Below, in pieces: positions 9,637-17,531 of a DNA stretch of 64,000 bases. Each line of letters begins with the position of its first letter. Within the stretch, counting starts at the first letter, position 1. The position numbers and the translations under genes are program-made. The stretch lies in NCBI GenBank assembly GCA_009781175.1, contig WQYQ01000010.1, forward strand, positions 50,774 to 114,773. Direction: 5' to 3'. Under the pieces are notes generated by a model that was given only the letters and a program-made list of their open reading frames with translations, was not told where the DNA came from and searched no databases. Source of the DNA: Betaproteobacteria bacterium. Its GTDB lineage: Bacteria; Pseudomonadota; Gammaproteobacteria; Burkholderiales; Rhodocyclaceae.

Positions 9637-10919
9637 TGCGGGTGCTCTGCTTTTTCAGCCTTCTCATTGCGCTTTCAATACCGACGGCGGAAGCGGCCAC
9701 GTATTCCATCAAGCAGGACCAAAATCTCGCCGCGGCAATCTCCGCCGCGGCAGCGGGCGACGTATTGCTGATTGCACCCGGCACTTATCGCGCCAACCTG
9801 CATATCGACAAACCTTTGACCTTGCGCGCGGCGGACTCCCGCAAACGGCCGCTCATCGACGGCGGCAATCAAGGCGATGTCATACGGGTGATTGCACCTG
9901 ATGTTGTGCTCGACGGACTCATCGTCCGCAACAGCGGAGGTGATTTGGGCGCACAAAACGCCGGCGTCTATATCCAGCCCGGCGCACATCGAGCCGTCGT
10001 GCGGAATTGCGATTTCTCGTACACCCTGTTCGGTCTTTGGATTGAAAAATCCAACGATGTCCTCATCGAAAACAATCTGATTACCGGAAAACGGGACTAC
10101 GCCTCCGCGCAGCGCGGCAACGGCATTCAGCTCTACAACACCGAGCGGGCGAAGATCATCGGCAACAACATCAGCTTCGTGCGCGATGGTATTTATGTCG
10201 ACGTCTCGCACCACGCCTTATTTGCAAAAAACCGCATGCACCGCGTTCGCTACGGCACGCATTACATGACCTCCTACTACAACGTGTGGGAAGACAACGA
10301 CACTTATGAAAACCGCGGCGGGCTGGCCTTGATGGAAGTGCGCAATCAGATCGTGCGCCGCAACAGAGCCTGGAGCAATTCGGATCACGGCATCATGTTG
10401 CGCACGATTCAGGACTCGGTAATCGAAAATAACGTCGTTGCGAAGAATGTGCGCGGTTTCTTTATTTACGATGCCGAATACAACGTTTTACGCAACAACT
10501 TGGTTATTGCGAATAGAGTCGGGATTCACTTGGCAGCGGGTTCTTATCGCAATGAGGTCTACAACAACGACTTTATTCGCAACCGCGATCAAATACGTTA
10601 TGTCGCGGCGCGAGATCAAACTTGGGGCCAAAAGGGCGCCAATTTCTGGAGCAATTATGTGGGATGGGATCAGGACGGCGATGGCCGCGGCGATATTCCC
10701 TATGAAGCCAGCGACGCGATCGATCGCGTCGTATGGCGTTATCCGCTTTCCAAACTCCTTTTGAACAGCCCCGCAGTACAAACGCTGCATATGGTCGCGC
10801 GCCAATTTCCAGTCCTGCGCGCGCCGTCCATCGTAGAGAACAATCCTATGATGCAACCACACTATAAAGACTGGGAACATTGGGTGAATTGTGATGGCGA
10901 CCAGTGCGCACGTCATTGA
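9636..10919 (+). CDS. nosD: NosD, periplasmic copper-maturation protein
   Basis: A 427-aa protein with a Sec signal peptide (residues 1 to about 19, ending AEAA) followed by a right-handed parallel beta-helix. Repeated short N-rich turns (IENN, VVRNC, NIS-type repeats) run from about residue 90 to 330, as in the NosD/CASH domain family. NosD works with the NosFY transporter in assembling the CuZ site of NosZ. The ATG at 9636 overlaps the nosR stop codon. A longer in-frame extension upstream lies inside nosR and lacks NosD character, so I excluded it. Confidence 0.95.
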   Translation: MRVLCFFSLLIALSIPTAEAATYSIKQDQNLAAAISAAAAGDVLLIAPGTYRANLHIDKPLTLRAADSRKRPLIDGGNQGDVIRVIAPDVVLDGLIVRNSGGDLGAQNAGVYIQPGAHRAVVRNCDFSYTLFGLWIEKSNDVLIENNLITGKRDYASAQRGNGIQLYNTERAKIIGNNISFVRDGIYVDVSHHALFAKNRMHRVRYGTHYMTSYYNVWEDNDTYENRGGLALMEVRNQIVRRNRAWSNSDHGIMLRTIQDSVIENNVVAKNVRGFFIYDAEYNVLRNNLVIANRVGIHLAAGSYRNEVYNNDFIRNRDQIRYVAARDQTWGQKGANFWSNYVGWDQDGDGRGDIPYEASDAIDRVVWRYPLSKLLLNSPAVQTLHMVARQFPVLRAPSIVENNPMMQPHYKDWEHWVNCDGDQCARH

Positions 10920-11826
10920 TATTCACTCGGTAAACCGTCATTTCGGATCGATCAGGGCGGTCGACGGCGTCAGCTTCACCGTTGGCGCGGGCGAGATATT
11001 CGGCTTGATCGGCCACAACGGCGCGGGCAAAAGCACCTTGTTCAAAATGATGCTCGGCCTGCTTTCGCCCAGCAACGGAGAAATCCGGTTGTGCGGCGAA
11101 TCGGTCAGCGGCGCGCGTTTCCGTGAAGTCCGCCGCCAAATTGGCTACCTGCCTGAAAATCTGGTGCTCTACGATAATTTGTCCGGGACGGAAACGCTGC
11201 GCTTCTTTTCCCGCTTAAAAGGAAACGTCGAACGCAAGCAATGCGAAGAGTTGCTTGAAACGGTCGGGCTGACTCATGCGGCCAAGCGGCGCGTCAAAGA
11301 ATATTCAAAAGGCATGCGCCAGCGCCTCGGTTTCGCGCAGGCGCTGTTAGGCCATCCGAAACTGCTTTTGCTCGACGAGCCCACCAATGGTCTGGACCCG
11401 CAAGGCATTCATGAATTCTATGCGGTGCTCGAACGCGTTCGCGCAAGCGGAGCAACCGTCATTTTGACGTCGCATATCCTGTCCGAAATCGAGCAGCGCG
11501 TGGATCGTCTCGCCTTGATGAATATGGGAAAACTCGCCGCCCTGGGGTCCGTCGCGGAACTCTCCTCCGCCATAGCGCTTCCATTGCGCATCGAGATTAC
11601 GGCAACGGATGGCGCCATCGATCAAATTGAACAATGCTTGAAAGCCGCCGGGTTCGTCACCCGGCAAGAAAATCAAAAACTCTCGTTCGCCATATCGAGC
11701 GAAGAAAAAATAGGGCTTTTACCGATCCTGGCCGATTTGGGCAATGCGCTCTCGGACGTCCGATTCATTGAGCCTTCTCTCGAAGCCGTTTTCCTCGGAC
11801 ATCACAACTCAAAAAATAAAGTATGA
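10894..11826 (+). CDS. nosF: NosF, ABC transporter ATPase
   Basis: A 310-aa ABC ATPase with Walker A GHNGAGKST (near residue 40), the signature YSKGMRQRLGFAQ (near 133) and Walker B LLLLDEPTNGLDP (near 152). A C-terminal extension of about 80 residues is typical of the NosF/CcmA-like subclass. It energises the NosFY complex that serves NosD during copper-site assembly. The start overlaps the end of nosD by 26 bases; an in-frame GTG at 10891 is an alternative. The stop overlaps nosY (ATGA). Confidence 0.95.
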   Translation: MATSAHVIDIHSVNRHFGSIRAVDGVSFTVGAGEIFGLIGHNGAGKSTLFKMMLGLLSPSNGEIRLCGESVSGARFREVRRQIGYLPENLVLYDNLSGTETLRFFSRLKGNVERKQCEELLETVGLTHAAKRRVKEYSKGMRQRLGFAQALLGHPKLLLLDEPTNGLDPQGIHEFYAVLERVRASGATVILTSHILSEIEQRVDRLALMNMGKLAALGSVAELSSAIALPLRIEITATDGAIDQIEQCLKAAGFVTRQENQKLSFAISSEEKIGLLPILADLGNALSDVRFIEPSLEAVFLGHHNSKNKV

Positions 11827-12647
11827 GAATTAGCGCGGCGCCTATCCTCACTCTGGCGGAAAAAGAATTCCGCGACCGAATCCGTAATCGCTGGGTGCTT
11901 GCCGTCGCCCTCGTTTTTGCGGCCTTCGCCTTGGTCATTGCATGGTTCGGCCCCGCGCAACAGGGCAGCGTCGGATTCCGCGGCATAGAACCGACAATCG
12001 CCAGCCTGACCAGTCTGGTGATTTATCTGGCGCCGCTGATCGCCTTGATCCTGGGTTTCGATGCGGTCGTGGGAGAGCGCGAGCGCGGCTCGCTCGATTT
12101 ACTTCTTTCAATGCCGCTGACGCGGACCGAACTCGTGCTGGGGAAATACCTCGGCCTTGCGGCGGCTTTCGCCAGCGCGACATTGATCGGTTTCGGCGCA
12201 GCCGGAATTTCACTCGCGTCCCGCTTGAACAGCGCCGATTTCTGGCATTACTCGGGATTCGTCGCCAGCTCGATGCTGCTCGGGTTTGCATTTCTAAGCC
12301 TGGCCGTCCTCATATCGGTCATCGCATCCGACCGCGCCCGCGCGAGCGGGCTGGCGATTGCGCTGTGGTTCTTTTTCGTCCTGATATTCGATCTGCTGCT
12401 ATTGAGCGCAATGGTCATGATCGGCGGCGATAGTTACGCCAACCTTTTCGCGGGAGTCATGCTGTTCAATCCAGCCGATGTATTTCGGATTCTCAATATT
12501 TTTTCCTCATCCGAATTGAAAGCCTACTACGGTCTGGCCTCCGCGCTGCCCGAGCACCTTACGGACCCGCTGCCGATGGGCGGCGTCATGCTGGCGTGGA
12601 TCGTGGTTCCACTCCTTATAGCAATAGTGAGATTCAAGAAACTATGA
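11823..12647 (+). CDS. nosY: NosY, ABC-2 type permease
   Basis: A 274-aa membrane permease with about six hydrophobic segments and an N-terminal amphipathic stretch (LAEKEFRDRIRNRW) typical of ABC-2 permeases of the NosY group. VVGERERGSLDLLLSMPLTR near residue 82 is the family's conserved cytoplasmic coupling region. It partners NosF. Four-base overlaps with both nosF and nosL indicate one operon. Confidence 0.94.
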   Translation: MRISAAPILTLAEKEFRDRIRNRWVLAVALVFAAFALVIAWFGPAQQGSVGFRGIEPTIASLTSLVIYLAPLIALILGFDAVVGERERGSLDLLLSMPLTRTELVLGKYLGLAAAFASATLIGFGAAGISLASRLNSADFWHYSGFVASSMLLGFAFLSLAVLISVIASDRARASGLAIALWFFFVLIFDLLLLSAMVMIGGDSYANLFAGVMLFNPADVFRILNIFSSSELKAYYGLASALPEHLTDPLPMGGVMLAWIVVPLLIAIVRFKKL

Positions 12648-13153
12648 AGCGTACTTGTCTGTTGATCGCCGCATTATTCGCCTTATCCGCTTGCGATAAG
12701 CCGGCGGATGCGCCCACGGCGTCTGCATCGCTCGAACCGCCTTCCGATGCAATTTGCGCACTCGACGGGATGATTCTGTCCGACTACCCCGGACCCAAAG
12801 GGCAAATTCGCTATGCGGGCGGAGAAGCGGACTTCTTTTGCGACACGACGGAAATTTTATCGATGCTGCTGGAGCCGGAACAATCGCGCAGTATCACCGG
12901 CGCCTATGTTCAGGACATGGCTCACACCGATTGGGAAAAACCTGCGGGTCATTGGGTTGACGCAAAAACCGCATTTTATGTTGGCGGCAGCAATATGCAC
13001 GGCGCAATGGGGCCAACGTTTGCTTCATTTTCTCAACGCAGCGATGCCGATTCATTCGCCGCTCAACACGGCGGGAAAGTTTACGCATTCAAGGAATTGA
13101 CACCTCAAATGCTCAAGCTCGATGGCGGTGTAATTAACGATCAGGGAATGTAA
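12644..13153 (+). CDS. nosL: NosL, copper chaperone lipoprotein
   Basis: A 169-aa outer-membrane lipoprotein with a lipobox LSAC at residues 14-17. The copper-binding CALDGMILSD segment (near 33-42) and the SNMHGAMGP segment (near 112) are NosL hallmarks. NosL delivers Cu(I) to apo-NosZ. ATG 12644 overlaps the nosY stop codon and gives a clean signal peptide. Its TAA stop overlaps the start of the next gene. Confidence 0.93.
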   Translation: MKRTCLLIAALFALSACDKPADAPTASASLEPPSDAICALDGMILSDYPGPKGQIRYAGGEADFFCDTTEILSMLLEPEQSRSITGAYVQDMAHTDWEKPAGHWVDAKTAFYVGGSNMHGAMGPTFASFSQRSDADSFAAQHGGKVYAFKELTPQMLKLDGGVINDQGM

Positions 13154-13749
13154 TGGCCAAATCCGATTTTTTCCGCAATATTCCCATAGAACTCGCCACT
13201 GAATTGGAAGCACTTGCGCGTTTGCAATATGAGCTACGCGAATCTTACAAAGCGCTACTCGCTCAATACGGTGAGAAAGACATCGAATCGCTCAGGGTCG
13301 GTATCGTTAATGGAAAACATCCGACTAGCGCAGCAGTAGACGCGGTACGTGCGGCGGTTATCGGAGATGAATGCATGACAGTGCATGCCGCCCTGGCTGC
13401 CCAGATGAAGGGAGAAGCGAGCGATATCGCCAGCCCGCACACGCAAATTGCAGCGCTGATCGACACACACTACGGCCGGCTTTATCCAGGAGGGCCGACA
13501 AGGCGTTTCGATGCAATCGAGTTGCTCGATATAAACGGTATTGCCAGAATCCTGCGCTTTTCCGCCAACGATTTCTGGTCAATCGAATGGGGCGCCGACG
13601 AAGTTATGGGTCAAAGCCTTACTCGTCTTCCGCATGATTCCGTGCTGCACCATAAAACGGCTGACGGCTTTTGGCAGACCGTCCCACTTTCCGACGCGCC
13701 GGACTCCAGCCAGGAAGTCTTATTGAATTGGTTGCTACACAAAACTTAG
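13153..13749 (+). CDS. unrecognised protein encoded in the nos operon
   Basis: A 198-aa protein I do not recognise. It has no signal peptide or membrane segment, so it should be cytoplasmic. The N-terminal half looks helical (FRNIPIELATELEALARLQYELRESYKALL); the C-terminal half contains Trp-rich, strand-like segments (ANDFWSIEWGADE, HKTADGFWQTVPL). There is no cysteine cluster beyond a single Cys near residue 75. Its ATG shares a base with the nosL TAA stop, so it is translationally coupled to nosRDFYL and ends 232 bp before nosZ. An N2O-reductase-related role is inferred only from position. Confidence 0.8.
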   Translation: MAKSDFFRNIPIELATELEALARLQYELRESYKALLAQYGEKDIESLRVGIVNGKHPTSAAVDAVRAAVIGDECMTVHAALAAQMKGEASDIASPHTQIAALIDTHYGRLYPGGPTRRFDAIELLDINGIARILRFSANDFWSIEWGADEVMGQSLTRLPHDSVLHHKTADGFWQTVPLSDAPDSSQEVLLNWLLHKT

Positions 13750-13766
13750 CCGTTCGTTTTCCAACT

Positions 13767-13784
13767 TCTCTAAAGATTTAGAGA
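13767..13784. promoter_or_regulatory. perfect palindrome in the nosZ leader
   Basis: TCTCTAAA-GA-TTTAGAGA is an 8-bp perfect inverted repeat with a 2-bp centre. This is too tight for an RNA hairpin and more like a dimeric protein operator. It lies 75 bp upstream of the FNR-like box and 198 bp before nosZ. The regulator is unknown. Confidence 0.4.
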
Positions 13785-13858
13785 GCGTTTCATGAAACCA
13801 ATTTCTCTATTCAACACTTTGAATTTTAACAAAAAAATTCATTTCAACAGGAAACAAA

Positions 13859-13872
13859 TTGACAAAAATCAA
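13859..13872 (+). promoter_or_regulatory. nosZ: FNR/DNR-type binding site upstream of nosZ
   Basis: TTGAC-AAAA-ATCAA matches the FNR/ANR/DNR consensus TTGAT-N4-ATCAA at nine of ten fixed positions. A TTAAAT-type -10 element lies near 13894-13899. This would place the box about 41 bp before a start site near 13907, the usual activating position. It predicts that nosZ has its own anaerobic or NO-responsive promoter inside the nos cluster. Confidence 0.65.
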
Positions 13873-13981
13873 AAATTAAAAGCTCAAGCGGATTTAAATC
13901 TAGTTTGAGTTAGTTCCGAATAGGCTCGCAGTTGCATATGCCCAGCGAGCCCGTTTAGCTCTTTTCTTACAGGAATCCATC

Positions 13982-15937
13982 ATGTCAGAACAAAAGACTA
14001 CTCCATCATCGACACAGCATGATCCAAATCGCCGCGCGTTTCTTGGAAAATCCGCCCTTGCCGGTCTTGCCGGAGCAGGCATGAGTCTTGGACTGACTGC
14101 CTGCAAGGAGAACGCACCGCCGAAAACCGAACCTGCTGCATCAGCGCCGGCGCCTGTGGCAGCCGCGCCGGCTGCCTCGCATGGCAAATTTGAAGTTCCG
14201 CCAGGCCAGCTTGACGATTACTACTCCATCTCCTCAGGCGGACACTCGGGCGAGGTACGTATTTACGGAGTTCCTTCCGGCCGTGAAATCAAGCGCATTC
14301 CGGTTTTCAACATCGACCCCATGGTCGGGTGGGGCATTACCAATGAATCCAAAGCGATCATTGGCACCAAGCCGGATGGCAGCCTGAAATATAAAACCGG
14401 CGATACACACCATGTGCATGGGTCATATACCGATGGCACCTACGACGGCAAGTATGTCTGGGTAAATGACAAGCTGCATGGGCGGGTGGCGCGCATTCGT
14501 TGCGACACCTTCGAATGCGACAAAATTACGGAGCTGCCGAATATCCAGGGCCAGCACGGTTTATTCACGGACAAACGCGACCCGGTGGATCAATCGATCA
14601 ACCACACGACGCGCGTATTCGCGGGCGCGGAATTCCATATCCCGCTGCCCAACGACGGGCGGGATGTCAATTCACCCGAGAAATACGGCTGCCTGTTCAC
14701 TTGCCTCGACGCCGATAGCATGGAAGTGAAATGGCAGTGCCATGTCGACGGAAATATGGATTTGGTCGCGACCAGCTACGACGGTAAGCTTGCTGCGTCC
14801 AACCAATACAACACCGAGAACGGCGTACATTACGAAGACATGATGTCGGCGGAACGCGACGCTTGCGTGTTTTTCAATATTGCGCGGATCGAGGAAGCGG
14901 TTAAGGCCGGCAAATTTGTCACCATCGGAGACTTAAAGGTTCCTGTCGTCGACGGCCGCGCCAAAGCGAACGCCGATCCGAAAACGGCGCTTACCTGCTA
15001 TGTGCCAGTGCCGAAAAATCCACACGGCGTCAACGTGAGCCCGGATGGCAAATATTTCGTCTGCTCGGGCAAGCTCTCACCAACCGCGACGGTTATCGCG
15101 ACGGAACTGGTCGAAAAGTGGTTCGATGGTGAAGGAAAAGAGCCGCGCGATTGCGTGGTTGGCGAACCTGAAATCGGGCTCGGTCCGCTGCATACCGCGT
15201 TCGATAATAAAGGGAACGCCTACACCACTCTGTTCCTCGATAGCATGATCGTGAAATGGAACGTCGACGCGGCAATCAAGAGCTTCGCCGGCGATAAGAA
15301 CGCCAAGGTGGTACTCGACCGCATTGATGTGCACTATCAGCCGGGGCATGGCTACACATCGATGGGAGAAACGAAAGAGGCAGACGGCCGCTTCTTCAAC
15401 TCGGGAAATAAATTCTCGAAAGACCGCTTCCTCCCGGTTGGCCCGCTCCATTGCGAAACGGAACAGTTGATCGATATCACCAGCGATAAGATGGTGCTCA
15501 TCAGCGATCACACCGCTTACCCAGAGCCCCATGATGCGATCATCGTCGCGCGGAATAAGATTAAAACGCGCCAAATCTACGACATGGATGAGTTCCCTCA
15601 TGCCGTTAAAGACCCGAAGAGCCAGACCATTACGCGCAACGGCAAGAAGGTCACGATTCAACTTGCGAGCCAAGCCCCGGCTTATTCGATGCGGGAATTC
15701 ACAGTCAAGCAAGGCGATGAAGTTACGATTATTCTGACCAATCACGATAAGGTCGAAGACCTGACCCATGGCTTTGGTATTCCCAAATATGACATTTGTT
15801 TTATCGTGAATCCGCAGCAAACCGCATCCGTCACCTTCAAGGCGGATAAACCGGGTGTCTTCTGGTGCTATTGCACGCATTTCTGCCATGCCTTGCACCT
15901 GGAGATGAGAAGCCGATTGATCGTTGAAAAGGCTTAA
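13982..15937 (+). CDS. nosZ: NosZ, nitrous-oxide reductase (Tat-exported)
   Basis: This 651-aa periplasmic enzyme reduces N2O to N2. A twin-arginine signal (NRRAFLG, RR at 17-18) marks a clade I type enzyme. The N-terminal beta-propeller carries CuZ histidines in DTHHVHG (141-147). The C-terminal cupredoxin domain carries CuA ligands H596 (LTHGFG), C631, C635, H639 and M642 in CTHFCHALHLEM. The signal ends in LTAC (Cys41), a possible lipobox. Compare this with the usual cleaved Tat signal. It is expressed from its own leader with an FNR-like site and followed by a strong terminator. Confidence 0.97.
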   Translation: MSEQKTTPSSTQHDPNRRAFLGKSALAGLAGAGMSLGLTACKENAPPKTEPAASAPAPVAAAPAASHGKFEVPPGQLDDYYSISSGGHSGEVRIYGVPSGREIKRIPVFNIDPMVGWGITNESKAIIGTKPDGSLKYKTGDTHHVHGSYTDGTYDGKYVWVNDKLHGRVARIRCDTFECDKITELPNIQGQHGLFTDKRDPVDQSINHTTRVFAGAEFHIPLPNDGRDVNSPEKYGCLFTCLDADSMEVKWQCHVDGNMDLVATSYDGKLAASNQYNTENGVHYEDMMSAERDACVFFNIARIEEAVKAGKFVTIGDLKVPVVDGRAKANADPKTALTCYVPVPKNPHGVNVSPDGKYFVCSGKLSPTATVIATELVEKWFDGEGKEPRDCVVGEPEIGLGPLHTAFDNKGNAYTTLFLDSMIVKWNVDAAIKSFAGDKNAKVVLDRIDVHYQPGHGYTSMGETKEADGRFFNSGNKFSKDRFLPVGPLHCETEQLIDITSDKMVLISDHTAYPEPHDAIIVARNKIKTRQIYDMDEFPHAVKDPKSQTITRNGKKVTIQLASQAPAYSMREFTVKQGDEVTIILTNHDKVEDLTHGFGIPKYDICFIVNPQQTASVTFKADKPGVFWCYCTHFCHALHLEMRSRLIVEKA

Positions 15938-15943
15938 AACAAC

Positions 15944-15974
15944 AAGGGGAGCAGCGATGCTCCCCTTTGTTTTT
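15944..15974 (+). terminator. rho-independent terminator after nosZ
   Basis: The perfect 10-bp stem AAGGGGAGCA/TGCTCCCCTT with loop GCGA is followed by TTTGTTTTT, 7 bases after the nosZ stop codon. Confidence 0.9.
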
Positions 15975-16100
15975 GCAGTGTTTCAAGCGCTTTTTTCTAA
16001 ACGGCGCGGTTGCCGTTGTCTGTGCTTCTGCTCTCACCTGGAAAGGCCCCCTGCTCTTCTTTACAATGCCAAGTAATCTTGCAAAGAAAGAGTGTCAACA

Positions 16101-16925
16101 ATGTTGTATCCCGAGCTATTCAAATCCCTGGAGGCTGCCCGTTGGAATATGGATGCGGACATCCCATGGGACAGTTTCGACGGCCAGCTTTTAAGCGAAG
16201 AACAGGCCATTACGATCAAAATGAATGCGATTACCGAGTGGGCCGCTCTGCCCGCCACGGAGATGTTTCTGCGCGACAACCGCGATGATTCCGACTTCTC
16301 GGCCTTCATGTCGATCTGGTTCTACGAAGAGCAAAAACATGCCCTCGTGCTGATGGAGTACTTACGCCGTTTCCGCCCCGATCTCGTCCCAAGCGAAGAA
16401 GAGCTCCACGCCATCCGCTTTGAATTCGATCCCGCACCGCCGCTCGAAACCCTCATGCTGCACTTCTGCGGCGAGGTGCGGCTGACGCAGTGGTATCGCC
16501 GCGCCGCAGAATGGCACACGGAGCCCGTCATCAAGCACATCTATACCTTGCTTTCGAAGGACGAGGCCCGGCACGGCGGCGCGTATCTGAAATACATGCG
16601 TCAAGCGATCGAACGCGCAGGCGATATCGCGCGCGCGGCTTTTGCGAAGGTCGGCGTTTTAATGGCCAGCTCGGCGCGTACCAAACAAGCGCTGCATCCA
16701 ACCAATCTGCATGTGAGCACCCAGGATTTCCCACGCGACACGATTCAGTCCCGCCTGCCCGACCCCGGCTGGCTCGAACGCTGGCTCAATCAACAAATCG
16801 ACTTCAATAAGGACTGTGAAGCACGCGTCGTTGGCGGCATCTTGCGCAACCTTTCCAGCCTGTTCGACCAAACTTTTGAAACCGTGCAAGACCTCAACCG
16901 GTTTCGCAAGAGCATTCCCGCCTAA
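16101..16925 (+). CDS. ferritin-like diiron protein, acyl-ACP desaturase-like
   Basis: A 274-aa helical protein with two diiron-type motifs: EEQKHA near residue 77 and DEARHGG near 154, spaced as in plant-type acyl-ACP desaturases and other ferritin-like oxidases. No membrane segments are seen, so it is soluble. The substrate is uncertain; a fatty-acyl desaturase or a related hydroxylase is likely. I prefer ATG 16101 because AAAGAG lies about 9 bases upstream; GTG 16092 is an in-frame alternative. The 3' side has a GC-rich inverted repeat (16934-16958) before the next gene. Confidence 0.75.
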   Translation: MLYPELFKSLEAARWNMDADIPWDSFDGQLLSEEQAITIKMNAITEWAALPATEMFLRDNRDDSDFSAFMSIWFYEEQKHALVLMEYLRRFRPDLVPSEEELHAIRFEFDPAPPLETLMLHFCGEVRLTQWYRRAAEWHTEPVIKHIYTLLSKDEARHGGAYLKYMRQAIERAGDIARAAFAKVGVLMASSARTKQALHPTNLHVSTQDFPRDTIQSRLPDPGWLERWLNQQIDFNKDCEARVVGGILRNLSSLFDQTFETVQDLNRFRKSIPA

Positions 16926-16933
16926 GAACTGAA

Positions 16934-16958
16934 ACACGGCCTGCACAACAGGCTGTGT
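16934..16958. other. small inverted repeat between the desaturase-like and rfaE2 genes
   Basis: ACACGGCCTG-CACAA-CAGGCTGTGT forms a 10-bp stem with one G-T pair. No T-run follows, so it is not a canonical terminator. It ends 12 bases before the rfaE2 start codon and could affect read-through or translation. Confidence 0.4.
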
Positions 16959-16970
16959 CTCAAATCCACT

Positions 16971-17465
16971 ATGTCCCGACACTATCCCGCTCCAAGTTTC
17001 GAGCAGAAGTATTGCGCCCCGGAAACCTTAGCGACCCGCGTTGCGGCACTGCCGCGCCCGTTAGTGTTTACAAACGGCTGTTTCGACATCCTGCATCGCG
17101 GCCATGTTACTTACCTTGCCCAAGCACGCGCGCTTGGCGCCGCGATGGTCGTCGCGCTTAATTCCGATGCTTCGGTGCGCCGGCAGGGAAAAGGAGGGGA
17201 TCGCCCGATCAATTCACTCGAAGACCGCTGTGCGCTCATGGCAGCCTTGGAGTGTGTCGATCTCGTAACCTGGTTTGACGAAGATACGCCGCTTGCCCGC
17301 ATTCTCGACGCTCGCCCGGACATTCTCGTCAAAGGAGGCGACTGGGCTACGGAGCGGATCGTCGGCGCGCAAGAAGTGTTTGCTTGGGGCGGCCAGGTAC
17401 ATTCGATTCCCTTCGAGCATCAGCGCTCAACCACTGCGCTGCTCGAAAAGATCCGTCACCTCTGA
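16971..17465 (+). CDS. rfaE2: D-glycero-beta-D-manno-heptose 1-phosphate adenylyltransferase
   Basis: A 164-aa nucleotidyltransferase equal to the C-terminal domain of E. coli HldE. It has the nucleotidyl-transferase signature NGCFDILHRGH (near 38), VKGGDW (near 120) and a C-terminal RSTTALLEKI. It activates heptose 1-phosphate to ADP-heptose for the lipopolysaccharide inner core. The kinase half is not adjacent, so here the two activities are on separate genes, as in many betaproteobacteria. Confidence 0.93.
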   Translation: MSRHYPAPSFEQKYCAPETLATRVAALPRPLVFTNGCFDILHRGHVTYLAQARALGAAMVVALNSDASVRRQGKGGDRPINSLEDRCALMAALECVDLVTWFDEDTPLARILDARPDILVKGGDWATERIVGAQEVFAWGGQVHSIPFEHQRSTTALLEKIRHL

Positions 17466-17486
17466 AAAGCAGTTCAAAGCAAACAC

Positions 17487-17510
17487 AAAGGCCAGCTCAC
17501 GCTGGCCTTT
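17487..17510. terminator. bidirectional terminator between rfaE2 and the HTH-receiver gene
   Basis: The perfect 10-bp stem AAAGGCCAGC/GCTGGCCTTT with loop TCAC lies between two convergent genes. It has only short T-runs on either side but is well placed to serve both. Confidence 0.7.
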
Positions 17511-17531
17511 GATCGTTTACAAAAAGCGTTT

